Shown: positions 14,180 to 23,320, numbered from the stretch's first letter. The stretch is 64,000 bases of DNA from a virus (IMGVR_UViG_3300025012_000045:1-64000); one strand, 5' to 3'. The notes: a model not told the origin generated them from the sequence alone. A program made the numbers and translations.

Positions 14180-15595
14180 TTAATTATTTATTTCTTTTTG
14201 TTTCATTCTTTCTATTGCACTCAAAACTCTTTCTCTGTTTGTTGAAGATTCACTATCAGATTTTTCATTTTCATAATTAAATGTTGTGATAATTTTTTTT
14301 GATGCAGTGTCAATATAAACTCTTGAATTATCAAAAGTACAATCCTGAAATATAACTCCGTCTCTTCCAAATCTTGATTTAAGTATGGCAATAGTTGCTA
14401 AACCAAGTTCTTTTTGTTGTAAACTTTTAGCAATAGAAATTACTAAATGTCCCACTTGAGCTCTTTTAATTGAGCCCCCCATTTGGTCCAATTTAACAAT
14501 ATCACCTGATGTGGATGATCTATTTCCTTGTAACCCGCACCAACCCACCATATCCAAATCATATAACATTGATTCAAATGATCTAATAACTGATCCCTCT
14601 GCAACATTAATATCATCTATTCTTTTATCTGGTAATACACAATCCAAATAATCTAAAATTACAATATCTGGTTTAAACCCTATTGATATTAATCTTTTAA
14701 TAAAATTTTTAATTTTATTCATAGATACAGTACCAGAAGGAAATCTTTTTATTTGTAATATACCATCACTAAATTTAGGATTTTCTTTTTTTATTTCATC
14801 TAGTATCTTAATTACTTTCTCTTTATTTTTTGATAATTCGTTTAATTCAATTCCAGTCCAACAAGATAAATGTTTTCTTCTTATTTGTATATCACTATCC
14901 TCAAAAATTAATTGTAAAACATTATATCCCATATTCTTTCCTGTATTGGCTATTTTAGTAAGTATTGTGGTTTTTCCGGCACCAGTCCCAGCAAAAATAA
15001 CACCCAATTCTCCTTTTGATAACCCACCATCTATTGTTTTATCAATTCCTTTTATTCCTGTTGGAATTGGTCTTCTAAAATTTTCTGCCAAAACATCTTC
15101 TAACCCTGACATAACATCAATTCCATCATCATTTTCTTCACCAATATTTAGAGTTTCCCTTAATTTTTCTTCTAACTTATCATAATTTTCAAACTCACCC
15201 CTTTCCAATACATTATTACAATATTGTAGTGCTTTTTTCAATGATTGTTGTTTGCAAAATTTAAGTGATTTATCTTGAATAAATTTACTATCTTCTAATG
15301 ATTGATTTTTAATTAATTTAATTAAAGAATGTAAATATTCTTTTTGAATGTCATCCTTAATCTCAATTGAAATCATTTGCATTATATTATCATATGTAGG
15401 AATATTCTCATATTTTTCATAATAATCTTTTATAAAGACAACAATTTGTCTATAATTCATATTATCAAAATATTTTGTCTTAATTACATTAAGAATTCTA
15501 TCTGCAAATTTACGATCTGAAAATATCTGAGTCAATAATTTTAATTGAAATGTTTGACCTAAAAAACTAAATGATTGTATGTTTTTTTGTTGCAT
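14180..15595 (-). CDS. dnaB: Replicative DNA helicase, DnaB/gp41-like
   Basis: 471 residues. A helical N-terminal domain is followed by a RecA-type ATPase: PTGIKGIDKTIDGGLSKGEL, Walker A GTGAGKTT near residue 205, and Walker B PDIVILDYLD near residue 309. Its hexamers would unwind DNA at the fork. The FLGQTFQLKLLTQIFSDRKF start is like that of T4 gp41-type helicases. It sits in the block with recombinase, SSB and 5' nuclease genes. No separate primase is recognisable in the window. Confidence 0.9.
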   Translation of the reverse strand: MQQKNIQSFSFLGQTFQLKLLTQIFSDRKFADRILNVIKTKYFDNMNYRQIVVFIKDYYEKYENIPTYDNIMQMISIEIKDDIQKEYLHSLIKLIKNQSLEDSKFIQDKSLKFCKQQSLKKALQYCNNVLERGEFENYDKLEEKLRETLNIGEENDDGIDVMSGLEDVLAENFRRPIPTGIKGIDKTIDGGLSKGELGVIFAGTGAGKTTILTKIANTGKNMGYNVLQLIFEDSDIQIRRKHLSCWTGIELNELSKNKEKVIKILDEIKKENPKFSDGILQIKRFPSGTVSMNKIKNFIKRLISIGFKPDIVILDYLDCVLPDKRIDDINVAEGSVIRSFESMLYDLDMVGWCGLQGNRSSTSGDIVKLDQMGGSIKRAQVGHLVISIAKSLQQKELGLATIAILKSRFGRDGVIFQDCTFDNSRVYIDTASKKIITTFNYENEKSDSESSTNRERVLSAIERMKQKEINN

Positions 15596-15696
15596 GGTTA
15601 TCTTATTTTAAAAATGTTATGTATAACTTATAAATATTAATATTAGATAAAAAAACTAAAATATTTTTATTAAAATTTTTTTGAATATTGAGATAT

Positions 15697-15945
15697 TTAG
15701 TTACTGGATTCCTCTTGTCCGTTGCCAGTGGAGTACCAAAATTTTGGTCTAAGATCATATTCTTGCCACATATATCTTATATCTCTTTTTTTCAATGTCT
15801 CTTGTATTATTTCAACAATTTCATCCACCATATATCTTATATCTACAGAATTACGAACCTGTGGATTATAAACATCTGCTGAAAAATATCTAGATATCAC
15901 AATATTGTTATTAATCTTTAACTGAAACTCAAACTTATTTTCCAT
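15697..15945 (-). CDS. Hypothetical protein, 82 aa
   Basis: A short soluble protein with a beta start (FEFQLKINNNIVISRYFS) and a helical middle. Related-looking short proteins are common in phage replication blocks. No motif. A 100-base AT-rich gap separates it from the helicase gene, where I see only an ATATTTATAAG box, a weak late-motif variant. Confidence 0.6.
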   Translation of the reverse strand: MENKFEFQLKINNNIVISRYFSADVYNPQVRNSVDIRYMVDEIVEIIQETLKKRDIRYMWQEYDLRPKFWYSTGNGQEESSN

Positions 15946-15965
15946 TTTTATTTGTTTTTAATATT

Positions 15966-16643
15966 TTATTTTTCACTTTTTTTACAAATTAAACAGGAAC
16001 CATAACATCCACTTTCTCCACAAAATTTACATTTATGAATAGGTATTTTTGTATTGGTATCAATCACATGCACAGGTCTCATTCCAATATCATAAATACG
16101 TCCATAATTATTTTTAAAAATAACATTCTTTTTTGATTTATATTTAAGTTCTGAAACTTCTTTTTGATATATATTAATTTCTTCAACAATCAATTTGTAT
16201 TTTGGGTGTTTCTCAAGTTGTTCTTTAAGTGCGGTTTCTCTACTACCTTCATTTGGATATGTTTTTTTATTTTGTGAATCCCAAATAACTTGTTTATATT
16301 CCAATTCAATTAAATCTTTTTGTTCTATTAACTTACTTATTTTTATATTTAATTTATCAATTGTTTTTTCAATATCCAGATTTTCAAGTTCAATACATGT
16401 TATCTGGGCTGATAAACCTAATGGAGATAAAGTATCATCTTTTTCATCTGGTGGATATTTTTCTAATACTTTTTTAACCTCATCATCTGGTAATCCCTTA
16501 CTTAATATTTCTTTAGCTTCTTTCGATGGTAAACCAGTGGATTTATTTAATATTTCTTCAATTTCCTTATCTGATAAAGTATTTATATATTTATCAAAAT
16601 TTATTTTTTCAGATATTTTATTTTCTTTTGTTTCCATAATCAT
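15966..16643 (-). CDS. Coiled-coil protein with C-terminal Cys cluster, 225 aa
   Basis: The N-terminal region has repeated L-P-x-x-E-x-K-E/K-I/V-L motifs (GLPSKEAKEILSKGLPDDEV). A coiled coil spans about residues 90-165, and the C-terminus has a zinc-finger-like cluster CKFCGESGCYGSCLICKK. Start could also be the Met at residue 3. It may be a scaffold or adaptor protein in the replication block. Not recognised. Confidence 0.65.
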   Translation of the reverse strand: MIMETKENKISEKINFDKYINTLSDKEIEEILNKSTGLPSKEAKEILSKGLPDDEVKKVLEKYPPDEKDDTLSPLGLSAQITCIELENLDIEKTIDKLNIKISKLIEQKDLIELEYKQVIWDSQNKKTYPNEGSRETALKEQLEKHPKYKLIVEEINIYQKEVSELKYKSKKNVIFKNNYGRIYDIGMRPVHVIDTNTKIPIHKCKFCGESGCYGSCLICKKSEK

Positions 16644-16690
16644 TTAATTTTTTTAAATATAAGATATAATTCAAAAAATGTAAATAGTTA

Positions 16691-17014
16691 TTATTTATTT
16701 TTTTTATTGTCTTTATTAATTATTATTTTTTTACCTTTAATAACTTTATTAACACTATTCATAAATTCAAGTGTTGTCATTTCTCCATATTTAACACACA
16801 AAGAATCACAACCAAAATTATTTCTATATTTTTTAATTGACATTTTTTCAATCTTTTTAAGTTTATTTTTATTTTCTTGTAATTGTGCATATCTCATTAC
16901 AACCAATTCATCAAAAATATTTATTGGTAATACATCTGATGATAAATGAATACTATCATTATCTTTATCGTCAGTACCGACCCAAGTATAATATCTGCCC
17001 CTTATATAACTCAT
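16691..17014 (-). CDS. Hypothetical protein, 107 aa
   Basis: Starts MSYIRGRYYTWVGTDDKDND, with a central helix and a lysine/asparagine-rich tail. No known motif. It lies in the minus-strand replication transcript, 16 bases after the gene at 17031-17429. Confidence 0.6.
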   Translation of the reverse strand: MSYIRGRYYTWVGTDDKDNDSIHLSSDVLPINIFDELVVMRYAQLQENKNKLKKIEKMSIKKYRNNFGCDSLCVKYGEMTTLEFMNSVNKVIKGKKIIINKDNKKNK

Positions 17015-17030
17015 AATTTTTTAAATTTTA

Positions 17031-17429
17031 TTATTTATAAATCCATTCTTTTAATTGTTCTTGAAAACTATTTAAAATTTTATTATAAATTTCATCTTTC
17101 TGTTCTTTTGTTATTAAATTATTAATATCTGGACATTCAAATCCCCAGGTATAATATTTTAATTCTGGTTTGTTATCCAAACCATTAGTTAATTCTTTAT
17201 ATATTCCTTGTTCAAATGAATTCATTTCATCTGAATATATATGATAATAAAAATTATTATGCCCATCTTTAAATTTTGACCATTTTAACAGACCTTTTTT
17301 ATCATATGATAGTTCATATTCGATTGCAACAATATCATCTAGTTTCAATTCATTAATCTCTCCAAATATTCTTTTAACATATTCTTTATCAAACTCACCA
17401 TTCACTTTAACTGTTACTTTATCATTCAT
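17031..17429 (-). CDS. Protein with GFECPD domain, 132 aa
   Basis: Two parts: residues 1-85 form an unrecognised beta-rich domain (VTVKVNGEFDKEYVKRIFGE), and residues 92-132 carry the YYTWGFECPDINNL segment shared with the 85-residue protein at 7907-8164. It overlaps the 5' nuclease gene by 8 bases. Function unknown. Confidence 0.65.
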   Translation of the reverse strand: MNDKVTVKVNGEFDKEYVKRIFGEINELKLDDIVAIEYELSYDKKGLLKWSKFKDGHNNFYYHIYSDEMNSFEQGIYKELTNGLDNKPELKYYTWGFECPDINNLITKEQKDEIYNKILNSFQEQLKEWIYK

Positions 17430-18453
17430 AATTTTTCAAATAATCCTTCTCGCTATTTACGATTCGAATAAATGGTTCCAAATAATCAACATAATCTTGA
17501 TTCCAGATTACATTAATGAATCCAGAATCTGTCATGAGTTTCAAAAGATTTTTTGACCCTCTGTTTTCATCGTCCAAAGGCAATGTGTGTATGTCTTTTA
17601 CCATTTCTATAGCTTCATCTGTTATAAATGGTTTAGATAAGTCAACTAATTTTAAATTTCTTTCATATATATCTCTACCATTTAATAAATTATTTAAACT
17701 TTTTAATGGTTTATTTTTATTTTTTATTCTTTCTTCTTGAATTAATTTTGTTTTATCTATTATTTCATTAAAAGTAATGGTTTTCTTTTTTATTTCTGGA
17801 AAATATTTTAAAAGTGTTTTTTCTTTGATCATTTTTATGCCTGATATATTATCGCTAGTATCGCCTTCGATTGCCTTAACTAATACTGTATTAGATAAAT
17901 GATGTTTAAAAAATAAAAAATAATTATTTTTTGTAATTATTGTTTTTTTATTAGCTAAATATAAACTGACTCTATTATTTATTAATTGTAACAAATCTCT
18001 ATCATTAGTATATATTACCACTTCTTCATTTTCTAATAAATTTTGACAATAATAAGAAATCATATCATCTGCTTCTGTTTCATCATCTTCTACCTGCCTA
18101 AAAAACAATTCTTCTGCAAATTTTTTTATGTTTATTCTTTGTATTAAAATAGATTTATCTTTCTCTAATTCCTTTTTTATTTCTTTATCGGTTAATTCTA
18201 ATGGATTTGAATACCACGATTTACCTATACGATTAGATTTATATTCTGAAAATATACGATATCGTAATATTCCAGAATGAATCCCATCAAAAAATAATAT
18301 GATTCTATCTGGATTAATGATCGGTAATAATTTTCTTATTATAGTAAAAAAACCAAATAACCCCCCAATATGATTATCTGCAAAATATAAATCTTTCCAA
18401 GCATTTATTGATTGTTTTAATAAATATTGTGCATCTACACAAAGAGTTTTCAT
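17422..18453 (-). CDS. rnh: 5'-3' exonuclease / RNase H, FEN family
   Basis: 343 residues with the metal-binding motifs of T4 RNase H and T5-type flap nucleases: CVDAQYLL at the N-terminus, ILFFDGIHSG, DDETEADDMISYYC, VIYTNDRDLLQLI and the helix-hairpin region GDTSDNISGI. It removes RNA primers and flaps during lagging-strand synthesis. Its neighbours (helicase, recombinase and SSB genes) fit. Length matches the family. Confidence 0.9.
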   Translation of the reverse strand: MKTLCVDAQYLLKQSINAWKDLYFADNHIGGLFGFFTIIRKLLPIINPDRIILFFDGIHSGILRYRIFSEYKSNRIGKSWYSNPLELTDKEIKKELEKDKSILIQRINIKKFAEELFFRQVEDDETEADDMISYYCQNLLENEEVVIYTNDRDLLQLINNRVSLYLANKKTIITKNNYFLFFKHHLSNTVLVKAIEGDTSDNISGIKMIKEKTLLKYFPEIKKKTITFNEIIDKTKLIQEERIKNKNKPLKSLNNLLNGRDIYERNLKLVDLSKPFITDEAIEMVKDIHTLPLDDENRGSKNLLKLMTDSGFINVIWNQDYVDYLEPFIRIVNSEKDYLKNYE

Positions 18454-18505
18454 ATTCTTATTTTAAATTATTATTTGCCAACTCTCAATAACTTACTGTA
18501 TAATT

Positions 18506-19342
18506 TTATATATTTTCTTTTACTATTTTTATTGCATTTGGTGGAACATTAACTAAAATATAATATCCCATATTTTTATAATTTGGATCATCAAATACTC
18601 TCAAATGTTTTATTTGTTTTGGATCTATCTCCAATAAAGTATATTTCTGATCCTTTTTTCCTTTTAGCCCTGCCTGTTTTTTAAATATATCAACTAATGA
18701 TAATGTTTCATTATAATCTATCCCAAAATATATTCTTTCTGGATGTTTTGATAATTTTGATTCTGCTCTTGGTGTTAATCCTATTTTTTTAATTTTGTGT
18801 AAAACATCTTGTCTTGTAATATGATACAATTTATCTGATATTTTATCTTTATCCAATTCAACATCAAATTTTGCTTCAATAGTGACATCAAATTGTTCCA
18901 GAAAATCATATTTTTTTATTAATTCAAATAAAAATTCTTCATTATATGATACTTTTTTTAAATTTAATTTTCTTTTTTCTTTATAATCTATTACAGTTAG
19001 AAAATATCCAAGATTATTTATATAAGCTAATATATGTTTTGCATCTTCTATATCATTTCTTAACGGTAAAAAACTAACAATTAGTGTTCCATCTGGATGA
19101 GTTTCTATTTTTGGTTGGGTTGTAACTGGACCTATTTTTAATCTGGTACTAAATATATTTTTACCATATCCTACTGTTAAAAACATTCTTTCTAATAAAT
19201 TTTTTGCTAATTTTGGTGATTGAGTTTTTATTAGTCCTTCATAAATAACAAAATAATCATCTTCATAATAATCCCCACTATTATAATTAATTAAATCAAC
19301 CATTCTCTCCAGTTGTTCATATAAATTTTTAAAATTACTCAC
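18506..19342 (-). CDS. Possible ADP-ribosyltransferase-fold protein, 278 aa
   Basis: The C-terminal half has LYHITRQDVLHKIKKIGLTP, then HPERIYFGIDY, then YTLLEIDPKQIKHLRVFDD: a YHxT...GL-P...(R)IYF pattern seen in ART/KptA-like folds that bind NAD or handle 2'-phosphates. The N-terminus (FKNLYEQLERMVDLINYN) resembles the amphipathic peptide of putative packaged proteins. T4 packages an ADP-ribosyltransferase (Alt), so a host-modifying role is conceivable. Catalytic residues are not certain. It lies 2 bases downstream of the recombinase gene. Confidence 0.5.
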   Translation of the reverse strand: MSNFKNLYEQLERMVDLINYNSGDYYEDDYFVIYEGLIKTQSPKLAKNLLERMFLTVGYGKNIFSTRLKIGPVTTQPKIETHPDGTLIVSFLPLRNDIEDAKHILAYINNLGYFLTVIDYKEKRKLNLKKVSYNEEFLFELIKKYDFLEQFDVTIEAKFDVELDKDKISDKLYHITRQDVLHKIKKIGLTPRAESKLSKHPERIYFGIDYNETLSLVDIFKKQAGLKGKKDQKYTLLEIDPKQIKHLRVFDDPNYKNMGYYILVNVPPNAIKIVKENI

Positions 19343-19344
19343 TT

Positions 19345-20415
19345 TTATAATTCCGCTTTAACTGGTTGATTTGTATTTAATATTTCTCCTGTTTCCGTAT
19401 CAACACTCAAATCTTGTTCATTGTCAAATTTTCCTACTCTCTCTTCCCAACTACTTTTCATTTTTTCTTTATATCTATCAATTTCAGATTTATCATTTTT
19501 TAAAAATCCATGTGGTGTTAAAAATACTTTTTCTTCCAAAATTGTAAATTCATCTTCATGATTTTTTTCTATTGCTATTTTAGTAACATCACCAACTTTA
19601 ACTTTTTTTCCACTTACAATACAACTAATTTTATTTAAACCAGAATCAGTAATCCCACCGCATCTGAAAATATAAGTTGATGAATATGTCATTGCCTCAC
19701 CACCTTTTGGAATAAGTTTTGGTTGCCCCATCGGAACCATAGCAGGTTTTATATATCCTTGATTTACTGCCAATATAGTATTTGTATATGGTGAATCAAC
19801 TTTTCTTGACATTCCAATTCTACTTTTCATTCCCTTACCCATAAGGGAAGAATACACTACAGCATCTTGCATATTTCCCCCCTTAAGTGATCCGTCTTCA
19901 TTTATCTGTGCATTCATTCTACCTGATATTGAACCAAAACTATCAATAACGAATACAATATCAAATGGAATTTCTCCCTTATCCTGAAGATCTAATATTT
20001 TATTTATTTCCAAAAATAAATCTTCAATATTTTTAAATCCGTCTTTATATAAGAAAAATCCATCATATATTGGTAATCCATTTTCGTCTGTATCAACAAC
20101 ATTTCCTTTATCAAATCCAATTAATTGAAGATGATTCCAATCAAATTTATTTTCTGTTATAATAAAAACTGGTAAAATACCCCGCTTTTGAGCTGCAGTG
20201 GCGCACTCAAAAAGTAGAGTTGTTTTTCCTGCCCCGCTATGTCCAATAATTTGATGAACATATCCCACAGGAATTCCTTCCATTCTCAGTGCATCTTTAA
20301 TAGCATAAGAAAAAGGAATATATTTATCATCTTTATATGCTGTTACCGTTTCAACTTTCTTTTTTAAATCAAGAATATTAAATTCTTTCTTTTTAATTGT
20401 TTTTTTTTCTAACAT
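19345..20415 (-). CDS. uvsX: RecA/UvsX-like recombinase
   Basis: 356 residues. Walker A GHSGAGKTTLLFECA near residue 58, IITENKFDW, Walker B DIVFVIDSFGSISG near residue 154, and the L1/L2 region NMQDAVVYSSLMGKGMKSRI. ILAVNQGYIKP corresponds to the Q-containing signature of RecA-like proteins. It catalyses strand exchange in recombination-dependent replication and repair together with SSB. Encoded immediately before the ART-like gene. Confidence 0.9.
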   Translation of the reverse strand: MLEKKTIKKKEFNILDLKKKVETVTAYKDDKYIPFSYAIKDALRMEGIPVGYVHQIIGHSGAGKTTLLFECATAAQKRGILPVFIITENKFDWNHLQLIGFDKGNVVDTDENGLPIYDGFFLYKDGFKNIEDLFLEINKILDLQDKGEIPFDIVFVIDSFGSISGRMNAQINEDGSLKGGNMQDAVVYSSLMGKGMKSRIGMSRKVDSPYTNTILAVNQGYIKPAMVPMGQPKLIPKGGEAMTYSSTYIFRCGGITDSGLNKISCIVSGKKVKVGDVTKIAIEKNHEDEFTILEEKVFLTPHGFLKNDKSEIDRYKEKMKSSWEERVGKFDNEQDLSVDTETGEILNTNQPVKAEL

Positions 20416-20416
20416 A

Positions 20417-20572
20417 TTATTTGTTTTTTAATTTTTCTCTATTTTTTAAAAATGTTTTATATTGTTCTACGGTCAAATATTGTTTATCACCATTATCTAT
20501 TTGAATAATAACTCCATAAGGTTCTTTAAACCCATCACCTACAACCCATTGTAATACTGTGTGTTCCCACAT
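20417..20572 (-). CDS. Small conserved-looking protein, 51 aa
   Basis: ATG 20572-20570 to TAA 20419-20417. Starts MWEHTVLQWVVGDGFKEPYG and continues with beta strands and a helical lysine-rich end. It ends 2 bases before the recombinase gene, so it is likely co-transcribed. Composition is that of a real protein. Function unknown. Confidence 0.5.
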   Translation of the reverse strand: MWEHTVLQWVVGDGFKEPYGVIIQIDNGDKQYLTVEQYKTFLKNREKLKNK

Positions 20573-20602
20573 ATTATTTTTGTATTTTTAATTAGTTAAA
20601 AA

Positions 20603-20692
20603 AACAGATAGGTAACATAGGCATTGAATATTCTATTTTGGATAGATTGGATATGTATATTACTAGTCTATCATCTCCAACTTCTATCTGTT
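20603..20692 (-). ncRNA. Candidate structured RNA or 3' UTR element downstream of ssb
   Basis: A 90-base interval closed by a perfect 9-bp stem: AACAGATAG (20603-20611) with CTATCTGTT (20684-20692). On the minus strand the closing stem is followed by a run of 7 T, so the whole element could end transcription after the SSB gene. Inside is a second pairing (GATAGA/TCTATC) and a near-direct repeat CCTAT(GTTA)CCTAT. It has no coding capacity. It could be a processed small RNA or an attenuator before the recombinase gene. Confidence 0.4.
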
Positions 20693-20707
20693 GTATTATT
20701 TTTTTAA

Positions 20708-21691
20708 TTAAAATGGGAGATCGTTTGATTCCTCTTCTCCATCATCAGAACCATCAGAAACATCTGAAGTTTCAAAAACATCTTCAGTTTGTTTTTTCAA
20801 CTTTTTACTTGATTTAGTATTATCTACTTCTTTACCATTTGTTCGTGGTGAAGTAGTTTCTGTTTTTGTTTCAATAGTAATATCATTCTTAATAACAGAA
20901 TCAACAACTTTCAATGTTTTTTTACTAGCTCCACCTGGAGTTATCATTTTCTTCTGAGATTCATCCCAATAGGGTGCTTTCCCTTCAACAACTGCTTGAA
21001 GATATTCAACATCTTTTGGTTTATAAACATCTTTCCATGTTAATTTATCATTAACCAACTCTTTTAATTGTTCATCATCATCAGATAATCTTGACACATC
21101 TTCTGGCATAATTGAAGAAACTGTTGTATATACAATATTATTTGTACCTGTTGTTTCAGTAGCTGTAATTATTATATCCCTTCCATTAATAGGATCTGTT
21201 ATATCACCTTTTTTTGTAAAAACTGGTAATATCTTATCAAAAATTCCATTTTGTTTCCAATTATGTTTAAATCTCCAAAATTTAACTCCATCTTCAACTT
21301 TTTCTCTATCAATTCCTTTTACAATATAAAAAAGAGATGATTGATATGTTCTAGATAATTCAAAGTCCCCCTCTTTCCCAGTTGATTTTAATGCATCTTC
21401 TGCTTCACACAAAGGACATTTTTCTTTATCATTTTTTTGTGGACAAGATAATTTATTCCATTTACCATTTACTTTTATGTGATGAAAATATCCCTCTTTA
21501 AATGGTGAACTGTCATCATTAGTTGGAAGAATTCTAAAAATATATTCTCCAGGGTTTGCTGTATTAAAATATTTTTTTAAAAATTCTTCTCTCTGCTCAG
21601 CAGTGAATTTTTGTTTTTTTGGTTTTGGTTGATTCTTAGTATATTGGCTTTTAATTCTTTCAAGAATTTCATTTGTTTTTGTTGTACTCAT
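20708..21691 (-). CDS. Single-stranded DNA-binding protein, gp32-like
   Basis: 327 residues. A central OB-fold-like core begins GEYIFRILPTNDDSSPFKEG and includes a probable zinc site: KLSCPQKNDKEKCPLCEAED (three Cys plus His upstream), as in T4 gp32. The C-terminus is strongly acidic (SDVSDGSDDGEEESNDLPF), the tail that recruits replication partners. The basic N-terminus (SQYTKNQPKPKKQKF) would promote cooperative binding. It has its own promoter and a leader hairpin. Confidence 0.85.
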   Translation of the reverse strand: MSTTKTNEILERIKSQYTKNQPKPKKQKFTAEQREEFLKKYFNTANPGEYIFRILPTNDDSSPFKEGYFHHIKVNGKWNKLSCPQKNDKEKCPLCEAEDALKSTGKEGDFELSRTYQSSLFYIVKGIDREKVEDGVKFWRFKHNWKQNGIFDKILPVFTKKGDITDPINGRDIIITATETTGTNNIVYTTVSSIMPEDVSRLSDDDEQLKELVNDKLTWKDVYKPKDVEYLQAVVEGKAPYWDESQKKMITPGGASKKTLKVVDSVIKNDITIETKTETTSPRTNGKEVDNTKSSKKLKKQTEDVFETSDVSDGSDDGEEESNDLPF

Positions 21692-21720
21692 TTTTTTAAT
21701 TTTTTAATTGTTAATAATTA

Positions 21721-21735
21721 TGGTGATTTATCACC
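21721..21735 (-). promoter_or_regulatory. Leader palindrome of the ssb gene
   Basis: GGTGATTTATCACC (21722-21735) lies in the 5' leader between the promoter (21755-21762) and the ATG (21691). It may be an RNA hairpin for autoregulation, as known for T4 gene 32, or an operator. Confidence 0.4.
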
Positions 21736-21754
21736 TTGATTTAATTTTATAACA

Positions 21755-21762
21755 CAAAGATA
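21755..21762 (-). promoter_or_regulatory. Promoter -7 box for ssb and the replication operon
   Basis: TATCTTTG on the minus strand, 63 bases before the ssb ATG. No good TTTG box is seen at -33, so an activator or alternative factor may help. Confidence 0.6.
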
Positions 21763-21818
21763 AATATAATGAAATGAAAAGTAAATATTAAATTAAAAAA
21801 TATTTTTTTTAAAAAACA

Positions 21819-22700
21819 CTAGTACCCCATTTTTCTTCTAGTTGCCATGGATTCTTCTTCATCTTTATCACCAGTGCTAAATAAAGAATTTTTAATTTCG
21901 TTTTGATCGTAATTTATAATGTCACTTTTATCAAGAGTCAATTTTTCTGGTTCTTTTTCAGATTCTTCATTATCATCTGCCCCCCAATAATCAGATAATG
22001 TTTGATTAAATGGGCCACTTTTAAGTGAAATCATTTCAAGTTGATCCTTATAAGATGGTGGTTTCATTTCACCAACATCAGATGATAATTTATCAACTTT
22101 TTGAGATAATTGATCAACACCCCCTAATTTAGATGTTAAATCTTGTATTGATGCCAATATTTCAGCTTGCTGTGTCATTACCTTTTTTGAATAATCTCCA
22201 ACAGATTCAATATCTTTTTCAACATCTTTAACATCACTTTTTGATGCTGTTTCTGGTTCTTTTTTCTCTTCTTCTGGTGGTGTTTCTGGCATAGGTGGGG
22301 GTGTTGTAGTATCAACAGGAGTTTCTTCACCAGGAGCACCCGGTGCAACTCCAACAGGCGGTTCTTGTTTATTGTCAATTGGAGGTAATTCTGGTACTTC
22401 GCCAGCTGATGGAGCTGCGGCTGGTTCTTTTTTTGGTGGTCTTCCAACAGGTTTTTTCCCAGCTGGTTGCTCATCAATCATATATTCATTTTCATATTGA
22501 TGATTGGCAGGATATCCTTTTTCATTTTCTTTCTCTATTTTTGAATACTCAATTTCTTGTTGATCATAGTAATTTTCTTTTATAATTTTTGGTGGATTAT
22601 TAAGATTATAATTTGAAATAAATAATATTCTTTTTATTTCTTCTTGTAATAATTTATTATTTTTATTCATTAATTTATTATTTTTTATAATAAGAGACAC
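21819..22700 (-). CDS. Proline-rich coiled-coil virion-associated protein, 293 aa
   Basis: The N-terminus has the amphipathic segment KLLQEEIKRILFISNYNLNN shared in style with other putative packaged proteins. Residues 78-150 are Pro/Glu-rich (KKPVGRPPKKEPAAAPSAGE). Residues about 170-210 form a coiled coil (ASIQDLTSKLGGVDQLSQKV), and the C-terminus is acidic, ending ATRRKMGY. An alternative start is the Met at 22670. No known domain; I infer a core, scaffold or injected protein from context. Confidence 0.6.
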   Translation of the reverse strand: MSLIIKNNKLMNKNNKLLQEEIKRILFISNYNLNNPPKIIKENYYDQQEIEYSKIEKENEKGYPANHQYENEYMIDEQPAGKKPVGRPPKKEPAAAPSAGEVPELPPIDNKQEPPVGVAPGAPGEETPVDTTTPPPMPETPPEEEKKEPETASKSDVKDVEKDIESVGDYSKKVMTQQAEILASIQDLTSKLGGVDQLSQKVDKLSSDVGEMKPPSYKDQLEMISLKSGPFNQTLSDYWGADDNEESEKEPEKLTLDKSDIINYDQNEIKNSLFSTGDKDEEESMATRRKMGY

Positions 22701-22722
22701 ATTGTTCTTTATTTAGAACAAA

Positions 22723-23061
22723 TTACTTTTTAACAATTTCTTTTGATTTTAATGGTTTTTCTTCGTTAAGTTTCTTTTTTACGGATTCATAAATTAATTC
22801 AGGATTTTTTGAACCATACTTTTTTGCCAGATTAATAACTTCTTCTTTTAAATCATTTTTAACTTCTTTAACAATTTCTTTTTTAATTATTTGTTCTGAT
22901 TTTGGTTGTTCTTCTTCCTTTATAACCATTTTTTCTTTTATTTCTTCACTATTAGCTGGAGTTTCAACAAATCCATATCCTTTAGGTTGAAAATTATAAT
23001 TAACCAGTTCTTTAAATCTATTAACTGTTTCTTTAAGTAATTGTTCTTTTATTTTTTCCAT
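22723..23061 (-). CDS. Charged helical protein with MKELVNYN-type N-terminus, 112 aa
   Basis: Starts EKIKEQLLKETVNRFKELVN followed by YNF, which resembles the start of the protein at 54580 (KEQISRMKELINYN). The rest is a highly charged helix rich in Glu and Lys. Likely a virion-associated or scaffold-type protein, by its neighbours. Unrecognised. Confidence 0.55.
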   Translation of the reverse strand: MEKIKEQLLKETVNRFKELVNYNFQPKGYGFVETPANSEEIKEKMVIKEEEQPKSEQIIKKEIVKEVKNDLKEEVINLAKKYGSKNPELIYESVKKKLNEEKPLKSKEIVKK

Positions 23062-23091
23062 AATTTTTGTTTTTTTAAATTTATTAATTAT

Positions 23092-23289
23092 TTAGTCTGT
23101 TAACAACTGACGACCATCAGAAGTAATAAATACTTTATTTACTCTTTCTATAATTGAATCTTTATTTTTCATACGACACTCCTCCGTAGTACATTTTTCC
23201 TGGACAATTTTATTTTCCTGTTTTTCTTTTTCAGAAAGAAAATCATCAACTGTTGTATTTAATTTTTCCAGATTTTTATCTTTTTCCAT
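23092..23289 (-). CDS. Small helical protein, 65 aa
   Basis: A charged, mostly helical peptide with one Cys pair region (EKCTTEECRMKNKD) and the end VNKVFITSDGRQLLTD. A strong late motif precedes it. Function unknown. Confidence 0.55.
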   Translation of the reverse strand: MEKDKNLEKLNTTVDDFLSEKEKQENKIVQEKCTTEECRMKNKDSIIERVNKVFITSDGRQLLTD

Positions 23290-23300
23290 AATATTGTTAT

Positions 23301-23320
23301 TTTTTTATATAAATATCACG
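23301..23320 (-). promoter_or_regulatory. Candidate late promoter motif
   Basis: Minus strand CGTGATATTTATATAAAAAA, 12 bases before the ATG at 23289. Confidence 0.5.

Noticed and set aside
22178-22585. Additional open frames overlapping the proline-rich gene
   Set aside because: They are Gln/Leu- or Lys-rich shadow translations of a proline/glutamate-rich gene with no motif or start signal.
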